DNA from: Micromonospora costi
GTDB taxonomy: Bacteria; Actinomycetota; Actinomycetes; Mycobacteriales; Micromonosporaceae
Length of the DNA: 64,000 nt
NCBI RefSeq assembly: GCF_003626655.1
Contig: NZ_RBAN01000002.1
Location: 1-64,000 of the forward strand
Direction: 5' to 3'
In this document: one piece after another, positions 26,057 through 34,738 of the stretch
Numbering within the stretch: the stretch's first letter is position 1
How the letters are laid out: each line of letters starts with the position of its first letter
Made by a program: the position numbers and the translations under genes
Notes under the pieces: model-generated
The model's database searches: none
What the model saw: the letters and a program-made list of their open reading frames with translations, nothing else
Told to the model about the DNA's origin: nothing

Positions 26057-26827
26057 GTGACACTCACCCGGGAGGGCAGCCTGTGGGCGACGCTGCTGGT
26101 GGCGCTCGTTCTGGGGGCACTTCACCTGCTCGCGCCGCACATCCGCCGACGGCTCCCGGTGTCCACCCACGCAGCTACCTCGCTCGGTGGCGGCATCGCC
26201 GCGGCGTACGTCTTCCTGTACCTGCTGCCGCGCCTCGCCGAGGGCAACCAAGCCGTGGCCCACGTGCTCGAGGAAACGGTCGAGGCCACCCCGGCGCGCA
26301 GATTCATCCTGTTCTTGGTGGCGCTGATCGGCTTCTTCACGTTCTACGTGTTGGAACGCGCCACCCATCGCCCAAACGGCCACAAGCAGGAGCCCACCCG
26401 GGTGGTCTTCGCGTTCCAACTCGGCTTCTTCGCCCTCTACAGCGCGTTGATCACGTACACCCTGGCGACCAAGCTGGACGCCGGGCTCGGGCCGGCAGTG
26501 CTGTTCGCCGTCGCTATGGGGCTGCACGTGCTGGCCACCGACGGCGTGCTGGCCGAACACTTCCCGGTCAGCCTCACCACCCGGTGGCGCCTCGTCCTCG
26601 TCGCCGGCGCCGGCGGCGGCTGGCTGACCGCTGTCGTCGCGCAGCCCACTGGCGTGCTGATGAACCTGCTCACCGCGTTCCTGGGCGGCGGGATCCTGCT
26701 CAACGTCTTCATCGACGAACTGACACCCGAACGTCACTCGAGCCTCACCTGGTTCATCGTCGGCCTAGCCGCCTATTCCGGCCTTCTCGCGATCGCGACC
26801 ATCACCACCAGTCGGGGCGCCGCATGA
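26057..26827 (+). CDS. Multi-pass membrane protein of unknown function (ZIP-like layout)
   Basis: A 256-residue protein with seven or eight hydrophobic segments and a GTG start. Notable polar motifs sit at membrane edges: STHAATSLGGGIAAAYVFLY, LPRLAEG, LHVLATDGVLAEHFP and FIDELTPERHSSL. The layout, with His/Glu/Asp residues in helices, recalls ZIP-type metal permeases, but the classic ZIP motif is absent and I do not assign it. It appears to be a single gene; a large perfect hairpin lies about 280 bases downstream. Confidence 0.7.
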   Translation: MTLTREGSLWATLLVALVLGALHLLAPHIRRRLPVSTHAATSLGGGIAAAYVFLYLLPRLAEGNQAVAHVLEETVEATPARRFILFLVALIGFFTFYVLERATHRPNGHKQEPTRVVFAFQLGFFALYSALITYTLATKLDAGLGPAVLFAVAMGLHVLATDGVLAEHFPVSLTTRWRLVLVAGAGGGWLTAVVAQPTGVLMNLLTAFLGGGILLNVFIDELTPERHSSLTWFIVGLAAYSGLLAIATITTSRGAA

Positions 26828-27109
26828 GGACGACAACTCACGTCGCCCGCACGCCCGCCCAGCGCCTCGACCCCAACAGAGAGGTATGGCGCACGCCATG
26901 CCAGCACCGTCTGCCGGATCGCACTGACACGACGGCCGATCGACCCTTGTCACCACCCGCCTGGATTGCGCGTAGCCGGTGCACAGCGACCCGATCCGCA
27001 GCCCGGGAATGCGGTCACTCACGCCACCTCCCGCGCACCGATCCGGGCGTTGGAGCCCCAGGTTGGTCGTCAGTCATCGGCGACCTCCGTGGTTAGTTCG
27101 GGCCGCCGG

Positions 27110-27146
27110 ACTTGCCGGCCTCAACAGAATGTTGAGGCCGGCAAGT
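27110..27146. terminator. Perfect 17-base hairpin between the membrane protein gene and IS5
   Basis: ACTTGCCGGCCTCAACA is followed by GAA and then its exact complement. It may end transcription converging from either side. It lies about 20 bases outside the IS5 end, so a relationship with the insertion is also possible. Confidence 0.55.
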
Positions 27147-27166
27147 TGTGGTTGCGGCAGTGACTA

Positions 27167-27962
27167 GGGCCTGTGTCGAAGTCGGTCACAGCCACTCGTT
27201 GATGGCCGCGAGGTGGATGGTGGCTCCGTAGCGGACGGCGATTTTGTCGAAGCGGGTGGCCACGGCCCGGTTGCGTTTGAGGCGGTTGATTCCGCACTCC
27301 ACGGCGTGACGTTGCTGGTAGACGTGCGGGTCGAAGGCTGGAGCTCGGCCACCCTTGGATCCCTTGGCCCGCCGGTGGGCGTCCTGGTCGAGCTTGCTGG
27401 GGATCGTCGAGGCGATCCCGCGCCGGCGCAGGTAGGCCCGGTTGGCTTTCGACGTGTACGCCTTGACGGCCAGGACTTGGTCCGGGCGAGTCCTGGGACG
27501 GCCGGTGACCAGGCGAGGGACACGGATGGCGGCCAGGACCGGGATGAACTGCGGGCTGTCGCCGCGGTGCCCGGCGGTCAGCACGATCGCGAGGGGTTCC
27601 TGGCCTTGCTCGCAGCCCAGGTGCAGCTTCGTGGTCAACCCGCCGCGGGACCGGCCCAGCGCATGGTCGTCCGGCTCGACGCTGACACCGCCGGGTGGTT
27701 CGGCCTGCAGATCCCCCTTTTCCTCGCCCCGGCCGCGTGCTGGTGGGTCCGAGCGCTGGTCGAATCGACCGACACGTCCCAGGTGACCCTGCCGGCCGCG
27801 TCCGCAAGGGTCTGCAACGCGGTCAGCAGCTGCTTCCAGGTGCCGTCGCGCTGCCACCTGCGGAACAGGGCATACACCGCCGCCCAGGACCCGTACTGCG
27901 GTGGCACGTCCCGCCACGGAGCGCCCACCCGGATCCGCCACCGGATCCCGTCGATCGGTCAC
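27167..27962 (-). mobile_element. IS5-family (IS427-type) element, 5'-truncated, with frameshifted transposase
   Basis: The transposase is encoded on the minus strand in two frames. The first covers [20 protein letters not shown] to [15 protein letters not shown]; the second covers [20 protein letters not shown] to the stop at 27186 ([19 protein letters not shown] near the end). The switch occurs at AAAAGGGG (around 27712-27719) and is a -1 shift, as expected for IS427-type programmed frameshifting. About 35 N-terminal codons and the left end are missing: at 27962 the sequence passes directly into a glycosidase gene. The right end begins GGGCCTGTGTCGAAG. Confidence 0.85.
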
Positions 27963-28953
27963 CTACCGGGGCGTCACGGCTCCGGAGGCGGGCACCTACC
28001 GGCTGCAGGTCGACCACACCGGAGCTGGCGCCGGGTCCTCGCTCTCGGTGAGCGTCAACGGCGGGACCGCCGTGGACGTCCCGGTCGCCGCGGACAACCC
28101 CGAGGTGCCCGTCGCCTCGGCGGTCGCCGTGCCGCTGCGGGCGGGCGCCAACACCGTCACGGTGTTCAGCTCTGCCGCCCGGGGGCCGGGGGTCGACCGG
28201 ATCTCGGTCGGGCCGCTGCCGCCGGCGTCGTACGTCCCCCGGACGACGATGACCGTGGAACCCTCCGGTGTGCAGTGGGTCGGTCCGGGGCAGCAGTCGG
28301 TGACCGTCACGGCCCGGTTGCGGCTCGACGTCGACGACGCGCTCGACGAGGTCAGCATGGCCCCGGTGGTTCCGGCGGGTTGGTCGGTCACCGGTGCCGC
28401 GGTGACGTCGAGGGAGATGCGGCTGGGCCAGGTGCTGGAGGGCAGGTGGACCGTCACGTCGCCGGCCGGCGCGGACGTCAGCTCGGCGAAGATCCCCGTC
28501 GTGGCGTCGTTCGAGACGCTCGGCAGGCCGAACAAGGTCAGCCGTGACCTGCGGGTGCAGCTGCGGCCGGCGGACCGGGTGTTCATGCGGGAGGCCGAGG
28601 ACTCGCGCAACCAGCTGGGCAGCTCTGGCATCACCAGTTGCTCACCCTGCTCAGGGGGGCAGAAGGTGCGCAACATCGGCGGCAGCGCGGACGCGTACGT
28701 GCTGTTCGAGGACGTTACCGTCGACACGGCGAGCGAGCACGCGCTGTTCATCGACTTCACGGTGAACGGTGACCGGTCGTTCTTCGTGACGGTCAACGGC
28801 GGCAGCCCGATCGAGGTCGCGGTGAGTGGCGTGGGCAACAACACGCCCTACACCACCTCGGTCCCCGTCACCCTCCGGGCGGGCGCGAACACCATCAAGG
28901 TTCACAATGACGAGGACTCCGCGCCGGATCTCGACCGGTTGTCGCTGAGCTGA
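27963..28953 (+). pseudogene. C-terminal binding domains of a secreted glycosidase, truncated at the IS5 junction
   Basis: The frame continues to 28953 but has no native start. Three domains remain. The first is a CBM6/35-like domain (codons up to about 28215, with RLQVDHTGAGAGSSLSVSVN). The second is a beta-sandwich of the NEW3/NPCBM-associated type (about 28245-28560, VPAGWSVTGAAVTSREMRLG). The third is another CBM35-like domain (about 28570-28953, FMREAEDSRNQLG then VTLRAGANTIKVHND). This architecture is common behind GH27-type galactosidases. The catalytic domain and signal peptide are absent, replaced by IS5 sequence. Confidence 0.75.
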
Positions 28954-28978
28954 CCCTCGGTACGGCACCACCCACCGT

Positions 28979-29020
28979 CGATGCCCTGCTCACCCCGGTC
29001 CAGGGGCGGGCAGGGCATCG
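28979..29020 (+). terminator. Hairpin terminator after the truncated glycosidase
   Basis: An 11-base stem (CGATGCCCTGC/GCAGGGCATCG) has an inner CACCCC/GGGGCG pairing, 25 bases after the stop. Confidence 0.75.
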
Positions 29021-29084
29021 GCCTTTGTGGCCGTCAGCCGTGCGGGTGGAGCGGGAACGCCGTGATCAGACGTCGGATGTTAGT

Positions 29085-29125
29085 TTATGTCGATACTTGA
29101 TCGAACGTGTTTCGGTCGATACGCT
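29085..29125 (+). promoter_or_regulatory. AT-rich control region of the GH97 operon with a GTCGATAC direct repeat
   Basis: GTCGATAC occurs at 29089-29096 and again at 29115-29122 (26-base period) in an unusually AT-rich stretch about 165-200 bases before the GH97 start. It is a candidate repressor site for a sugar-responsive regulator; no such regulator gene is adjacent. Confidence 0.35.
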
Positions 29126-29285
29126 CCAGGAACGCTCCCTTTCGGAGCGGGGACGAAAGGTCCTGCACGTCCGGCAAACGTGGCATCCAGCCGGATGTGG
29201 GCGAGCCGAAGCGTCCCGGTGCGCGGCCAATGCTCGCCGCGCCGACTGACCGGTCTCCCCGCCCCATTCGTAGGAGGAGTCACCT

Positions 29286-31214
29286 GTGACGCACGTACCA
29301 AATCGGTCGACGAGGGCAGCTGTCGCCGCCCGCTCGACCGCGCGGATCGCGGCCCTCGCGGCCACCCTCGTCGCGGCGCTGCTGGCCGGAACTCTCACGG
29401 CGGCACCCGCCCGAGCCGGCAGCGCCCGATGGACCGTCGCCGCCCCCGGCTCCGACGCTCCGAGAGCGGAAGTCATCCACAACCGGGCGGCGGGCACCGT
29501 CTCGCTGGCCGTGTCCCGCGGCGACCGGACCGTGCTGGCGCCCAGCCCGCTGGGCATCCGGACCGAGAACGCCGACCTGACCGGCGGCCTGCGGTTCCTC
29601 GGCCGCAGCGACCGCGCCGACGTCGAGCGCTACACGACGACCGTCGGCAAGCGGACCCAGCGCCTCGCGCTCTTTAGGGAGGCGCGGTTCAAGTTCGTCG
29701 GCGCGAATGGCGCCCGGGTGGACCTGGTCGTCCGGGCCGCCCGCGACGGCCTCGCCTACCGGTACGAACTGCTCGGCGACTACGGATCGGTGCTCGGCGA
29801 GGCGTCCGCCTTCACGGTGCCCCCGGACAGCACCGCCTGGCTGGCGAACCACCGCCGCGACTACGAGAACCCGTACGTGCAGACCACCGCCGCCGCGGCG
29901 GACGATCGGGAGTACCTTGCTCCGGCGCTGTTCGACGTCGACGGCACCTACCTGATGCTCGCGGAGTCCAACCTCGACGGACGGTACTCGGGCGGCAGCC
30001 TCGTGCACGACGGCACCGGCACCTACCACGTGAAGCTGTGGGACCAGAGCGTCCTCGTCGACGGGCCGCTGGCGACGCCGTGGCGGGTCATGGTGGTCGG
30101 TGGCCTCGACACGATCGCCACCTCGACGCTCGTGGACGACCTGGCGCCGCCGTCGCGGCTAGCCGACACCTCGTGGGTACACCCCGGCCAGGTGCTCTGG
30201 ACCTGGCTCGCCGGCGGGCGTGGGGCCGGCCAGAGCCTGACTCGCCAGATGGGATACGTCGACTACGCCGCGCAGCGCGGTTGGCCGTACGTCGCGGTCG
30301 ACGCGGGCTGGTACTTCGACCCGCAGCAGTGGGACGTCACCGACCCGAACTGGCGCACCAACAGCTGGATGCCGGAACTCGTCCGCTACGCGCGGGAGCG
30401 CAACGTCGGCATCCTCGTCTGGATCCACTACCGGGACCTCGACACCGCCCAGGAGCGGGCCGAGTGGTTGCCGACGCTGCACGAGTGGGGGGTCAAGGGC
30501 GTCAAGATCGACTTCATGGACTCCGAGTCGCAGGACCGGCTGCGGTGGTACGACGAGATCCTGCCCGCGACCGCGCAGAACCAGCTGCTCGTGAACTTCC
30601 ACGGCTCCAACGTGCCGAAGGGTGTGCACCGGGTCTGGCCGCACGTCATGACCATGGAGGGCGTCCACGGCGCGGAGAAGAGCAGCCTCACCACGAGCCA
30701 CATCACGACACTTCCGTTCACCCGTAACGTGATCGGCTCGATGGACTACACCCCGATGGGCTTCCACCGGACCCGGCCCACCTCCGACGCGAACGAGCTG
30801 GGCCTGTCGGTCGTCTTCGAGTCCGGCCTGCAGAATCTCGCGGGCACCCCCGAGTCGTACGACGCCCGGCCGGAGGCCGTGCGCTTCCTCGAACAGGTGC
30901 CGACCGTCTGGGACGAGACCCGGCTTCTCGCCGGCCGTCCGGCCGACAACGCCGTCTTCGCCCGGCGCAGCGGCCAACGCTGGTTCCTGGGCGGGAGTTC
31001 AGCCGGTGCCGCCCGGACCCTGAACGTACCGCTGGACCTGCCCGCCGGGCGGTGGCTGGTAGAGCTGATCACCGACGGCGAGGGCGGGCTCGTGCGCAGC
31101 CAGCGGGTCGTGCGGGCCGGTGACACCCTGCCCGTCGAGGTGATCGCCAACGGCGGCTTCGCCGGCCTCGCCTGCCGGTGGCGCCCGACGATCACCACCT
31201 GCGACCAGCCCTGA
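29286..31214 (+). CDS. Secreted GH97 glycoside hydrolase (probable alpha-galactosidase type)
   Basis: A 642-residue secreted enzyme. The signal peptide covers residues 1-45 (basic region, hydrophobic LAATLVAALLAGTLTAAP, then ARAG). The N-terminal GH97 super-sandwich domain follows (RWTVAAPGSDAPRAEVIHN). The barrel contains VAVDAGWYFDP and GVKIDFMDSESQDRL; the Asp in KIDFMD matches the nucleophile of retaining GH97 members, rather than the inverting Glu pattern. MEGVHGAEKSS carries the expected Glu acid/base. The GTG start has AGGAGGA upstream. Downstream, 99 bases away, lies a second glycosidase in the same operon. Alpha-galactosidase activity is inferred from the retaining subfamily. Confidence 0.9.
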   Translation: MTHVPNRSTRAAVAARSTARIAALAATLVAALLAGTLTAAPARAGSARWTVAAPGSDAPRAEVIHNRAAGTVSLAVSRGDRTVLAPSPLGIRTENADLTGGLRFLGRSDRADVERYTTTVGKRTQRLALFREARFKFVGANGARVDLVVRAARDGLAYRYELLGDYGSVLGEASAFTVPPDSTAWLANHRRDYENPYVQTTAAAADDREYLAPALFDVDGTYLMLAESNLDGRYSGGSLVHDGTGTYHVKLWDQSVLVDGPLATPWRVMVVGGLDTIATSTLVDDLAPPSRLADTSWVHPGQVLWTWLAGGRGAGQSLTRQMGYVDYAAQRGWPYVAVDAGWYFDPQQWDVTDPNWRTNSWMPELVRYARERNVGILVWIHYRDLDTAQERAEWLPTLHEWGVKGVKIDFMDSESQDRLRWYDEILPATAQNQLLVNFHGSNVPKGVHRVWPHVMTMEGVHGAEKSSLTTSHITTLPFTRNVIGSMDYTPMGFHRTRPTSDANELGLSVVFESGLQNLAGTPESYDARPEAVRFLEQVPTVWDETRLLAGRPADNAVFARRSGQRWFLGGSSAGAARTLNVPLDLPAGRWLVELITDGEGGLVRSQRVVRAGDTLPVEVIANGGFAGLACRWRPTITTCDQP

Positions 31215-31313
31215 GCCCGCGGCGTCGCTGTGCGGCGCCGGGCCCGCGTGGCCCGGTGCCGCACGTGCCTCCCTCGACCGTCCGACCCGATCCCGTCACC
31301 GAAGAGGAGAGCG

Positions 31314-33956
31314 ATGCGCACACCACCACCAGGCAGTCCGCCGCCGAGGCGGCGCACCGCAGGCAAGGCCGTGGCCGTGGTCGCGGCATTGCTGCTCACG
31401 CCAGTCGCCACCGCGGCCCGCGCCGCCGGTCCGGGCGCCACGGCCGGGCCCGACGAGGGAACGCTCACCGTCGCGAGTTCCTCGGCGCAGCTCGCCGACG
31501 CCGTCAACTGGGCCAGGGCACGCGCACTCGAGCACGTGCAGACCGGCAAGCACGGCTCCGTCAACGGAAACGGCAGCAACCCCGGCACGGGCGAAGCGGA
31601 CTACATCCCGTCGTACTGGGCGGGCTACGCCCACCGCACCGCGTTCTACTCGCGGGACTTCGTCCACCAGGCCGCAGGCGGGCACCTTCTCGGCCTCAAG
31701 GAGGAGAACAAGTCCATGCTCACCGCCTTCGCGAGCACCGCGAACGAGGCGCGCGCGTGGTACCCGCTCTGGGCGCTGAACTTCGACGGCAGCCCCTACA
31801 ACGTCGACTACCGCAGCGACACGAACTTCGTACGCGAGGTGCCCGCGGTCTTCGAACTCGTGCAGGAGGCCGAGGAGCAGTACCGCTGGACGGGCGACAC
31901 CGGCTACCTCGACGACCCAGTGCTCTGGCAGTACTACACCAGAGCGGTGACCGACTTCGTCGCCCTGCACGACACGCAACTACCCAACGGTGTCGCCGAG
32001 GGCACCGGCCGCGGCATCTTCCAGGGCGCCGCGAGCTACAACGAGCGCGGCGACCAGGCTGTGATCGAGGCCGGGGACGGGCTCGCGTCCCAGTACCGCG
32101 CGTACCTCGCCTACGCCTACCTCGCCCGCGAGAAGGGCGATGCCGGAACGGCCGCGGCCTTCGAGCAGAAGGCCGCGGCGCTCAAGCGGTACTTCGAGGA
32201 CGACTGGGGTGTCGTCCGTGACGCCTGGGAGTACGTCCGCGGTCGCGGCCCGGCGAACGAGCCGTACACCGGCTTCGGCCGCGAGAACTCCGTCTTCTAC
32301 GCCCTGAAGGAGTTGCTCGACGCCAGCGACAAGCGCACGTGGGACTACCTCGAGTACCTCGACCGCATGTACGTCGAGGACCGGCCTCCGAACATCGAGG
32401 CGACGACGTACGTGCCCGACGCCCTGTTCAACTACGGCTTCGACGAGCAGGCGTGGACCTGGATGAAGGACATCATCGCCAAGCTCCACCTCCCCCACGA
32501 GGTGCCCACGCAGGGCACGAACGGCGACTACCCCGAGACGAGCTTCACGCTCGTGTCGCAGACCGTCGAAGGGCTCGCCGGGGTCCGGCCGAACGCGCCC
32601 GAGCACGCCGTGTCGGTCCGCTCGCACCTGCCCGCAGAGATCGGATGGCTCGACCTCGACCACATCCGGGTCGGCGAGCACGACTTCGGCGTGCGCCACG
32701 ACGGGACGACGAAGACGGTCGTCAATCACAACGCTGGCCCCCAACCGCTCGAGGTCACCGTGCAGTTCCCCGGCGGCTGGCCGAAGCTGAAGGTCGACGG
32801 CAAACCCGTGAAGCCCGAATACGTGCACGTGAACGGCAGGGCACTCTCCCAGGTCACGCTGACGGTTCCCGCCGGTGCGTCGGTCACCGTCACCACGAGC
32901 GGCGACGCGAACCCGGACCGGCACGGAGATCTCATCCTCACCCACCCCCAGAACTTCGCGCTGCTCTCGCCGGCCGACGGCGCGACGGGACTGCCCGGCA
33001 CGGGTGTCACCTTCGAGTGGCAGCCCTCGGCGAACGCCCGGGAGTACCGCCTGCGGGTCGCTCGCGACGCCGCCATGACCCACATGGCGGCCGAGACGAC
33101 GGTCCGGCAGCCCACCGCGACAATTGACTCCCTCGACGCTGGGCGCACCTACTACTGGGAGGTCACGGCGGTGAACCCGCGAACCGGGCAGGAACTGGTG
33201 GTGCCCGGCGGGGAGTGGCGCTTTCGCACCATGCCCACGGCCCCGCCCGGGGCGCCTTCCCCGGTGGCCGCGTACCGTGTTGGTGACGCCGTCGGCGTCA
33301 CCTGGACGGCGGCCGAGGGGGCGCTGGAGTCCACCGTCTACCGGGCACCGGCGGGAAGCGACGACTTCACCGCGATGGCCACCGGCCTGACCGGCGGCTC
33401 CTTCCTCGACCGGGCCGCCACCGGCGGGCCCTACCGGTACCGGGTGACGTCGACGAACGAGATCGGTGAGGGGCCGGGAACAGTCGTCGAGGAGCAGGCC
33501 GCCCCGGCCGACGGTCCCGTCGAGTACCTGAGCGACCGCGACTGGGTTTCCGCGACCGCGGGGTGGCGGTCGGTGCTGAAGGACCGCGCCGTGTCGGGAA
33601 ACCCCATTCGCCTCGCGGGCACGGAATACGCCAAGGGCATCGGCACCCACGCGAACTCGGAGGTCGTCTACGACCTCGAACCGACGGACACCAGGTTCGT
33701 GGCGACCGTCGGCATCGACGACGTGCAGCGCACCTCGCCCAACGCGTCGGTCGTCTTCCAGGTGCTCGCCGACGGCGAGGTCGTCTACGACAGCGGGCTC
33801 ATGCGCGCGCAGCCGTACTCGCCGCCGCAACGCGTCGAACTCGACGTCCTCGGCGTCGAGCGGCTCGTGCTGCGGGTCACCGACGCCGGCAACACGAACA
33901 ACAGCGACCACGCGGACTGGGCCGACGCCAAGGTCATCCGACTCCCGGGAAGCTGA
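31314..33956 (+). CDS. Secreted six-hairpin-type glycosidase with FnIII and NPCBM domains
   Basis: An 880-residue secreted protein. Its Pro/Arg-rich signal peptide runs to about residue 37. The catalytic-type region (about 45-500) is an alpha/alpha toroid, with YIPSYWAGYAHRTAFYSRDF and WYPLWALNFDGSPYNVDYRS near the N terminus and TYVPDALFNYGFDEQAW later. A beta-sandwich follows (WPKLKVDGKPVKPEYVHVNG), then two FnIII-like units (about 553-725) and a C-terminal NPCBM domain (YAKGIGTHANSEVVYDL). I cannot place it in a numbered GH family. The ATG has GGAG upstream. It is coupled with the GH97 enzyme, so both likely attack one extracellular glycan. Confidence 0.82.
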   Translation: MRTPPPGSPPPRRRTAGKAVAVVAALLLTPVATAARAAGPGATAGPDEGTLTVASSSAQLADAVNWARARALEHVQTGKHGSVNGNGSNPGTGEADYIPSYWAGYAHRTAFYSRDFVHQAAGGHLLGLKEENKSMLTAFASTANEARAWYPLWALNFDGSPYNVDYRSDTNFVREVPAVFELVQEAEEQYRWTGDTGYLDDPVLWQYYTRAVTDFVALHDTQLPNGVAEGTGRGIFQGAASYNERGDQAVIEAGDGLASQYRAYLAYAYLAREKGDAGTAAAFEQKAAALKRYFEDDWGVVRDAWEYVRGRGPANEPYTGFGRENSVFYALKELLDASDKRTWDYLEYLDRMYVEDRPPNIEATTYVPDALFNYGFDEQAWTWMKDIIAKLHLPHEVPTQGTNGDYPETSFTLVSQTVEGLAGVRPNAPEHAVSVRSHLPAEIGWLDLDHIRVGEHDFGVRHDGTTKTVVNHNAGPQPLEVTVQFPGGWPKLKVDGKPVKPEYVHVNGRALSQVTLTVPAGASVTVTTSGDANPDRHGDLILTHPQNFALLSPADGATGLPGTGVTFEWQPSANAREYRLRVARDAAMTHMAAETTVRQPTATIDSLDAGRTYYWEVTAVNPRTGQELVVPGGEWRFRTMPTAPPGAPSPVAAYRVGDAVGVTWTAAEGALESTVYRAPAGSDDFTAMATGLTGGSFLDRAATGGPYRYRVTSTNEIGEGPGTVVEEQAAPADGPVEYLSDRDWVSATAGWRSVLKDRAVSGNPIRLAGTEYAKGIGTHANSEVVYDLEPTDTRFVATVGIDDVQRTSPNASVVFQVLADGEVVYDSGLMRAQPYSPPQRVELDVLGVERLVLRVTDAGNTNNSDHADWADAKVIRLPGS

Positions 33957-33963
33957 CGCGCGT

Positions 33964-33999
33964 CGCGGGCGGGAAGTCGAAGGATCCTTCCCGCCCGCG
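33964..33999 (+). terminator. Terminator of the GH97 operon
   Basis: A 13-base perfect stem CGCGGGCGGGAAG/CTTCCCGCCCGCG with a 10-base loop begins 7 bases after the stop codon. Confidence 0.85.
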
Positions 34000-34738
34000 G
34001 CGCGGCAACCTGACCATCACCCGACGCCGAAGGCCCATCAATCCGCTCACCGAGCGGGCTCGCCGAACGGGCCAGCGGGAAGGACCGGATGGCAAGGCCT
34101 GGTTACCCCTGGCCAGGTGAGCTCGTCGAGTGGGTGACCACTTCGCTGGTCTGCACCCAATCTGCTCCGAATGCGCAGGCGGGGGTGGGAGCAGTTTATT
34201 GCCGTTTCGGTGCCGATGGGCGCCGTTCAAGGCCGTTCGGAGCTGCCTGTTGCTCCCAACCTGCTCCCCGATTCGCGTCTTGAACGAACCTGCCGCCGGT
34301 CGCCTTCGCTGCTATCCCTGTCGCAGGTCGTCCCCCGCCCGATAATGGGAGGCCAGGGCCAGCGGATCTGCCGTGGCTCCATCGAGAGCACGCGCACGAG
34401 TTCGAGGATCAACTCGACCGGCGTGATTGGTGCCGGCACCCGTTGCGGGTCAACGAACCCGCTCCCACTCGACACTATGCACGGCTCCTCATAGGCGGGC
34501 GTCGAGCAGTCGGTCGAGGTCCAGCACTGCGCCGATGAGAGAGATGGCTCAACGCCTGCGGGAAGTTGCCGGTCTGCTCGCCGGTGGGAGCAATCTGCTC
34601 CTGCGTGCTACGAGATCAGGACGGACGATCCGGCAAGCGGCGCGAATGGTCTCGTAGCACCGAAACACCTTTCGGTGTCTCTCACCACTTCCCCTGCCGT
34701 CCGTGGACCTCTTGCGGACTGGATGCAGACCGCCTCTG
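34000..34738. other. Long intergenic region with repeated GGAGCA/TGCTCC motifs
   Basis: About 740 bases without a supported gene. GGAGCA or its complement TGCTCC occurs at 34163, 34188, 34250, 34261, 34587 and 34596; the last two form GGAGCA-ATC-TGCTCC. A minus-strand frame near 34380-34475 (VELILELVRVLSMEPRQIR) looks protein-like but has no family I recognise. Confidence 0.45.
34658..34677 (-). terminator. Probable terminator of the ltrA-like gene
   Basis: An 8-base stem CACCGAAA/TTTCGGTG with a 4-base loop lies about 60 bases past the stop of the minus-strand gene ending at 34739. Confidence 0.45.

Noticed and set aside
31980..33911. A 643-codon open frame on the minus strand under the six-hairpin glycosidase
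   Set aside because: It is a shadow of high-GC coding sequence: no family motifs, whereas the plus strand has a signal peptide and conserved domains.
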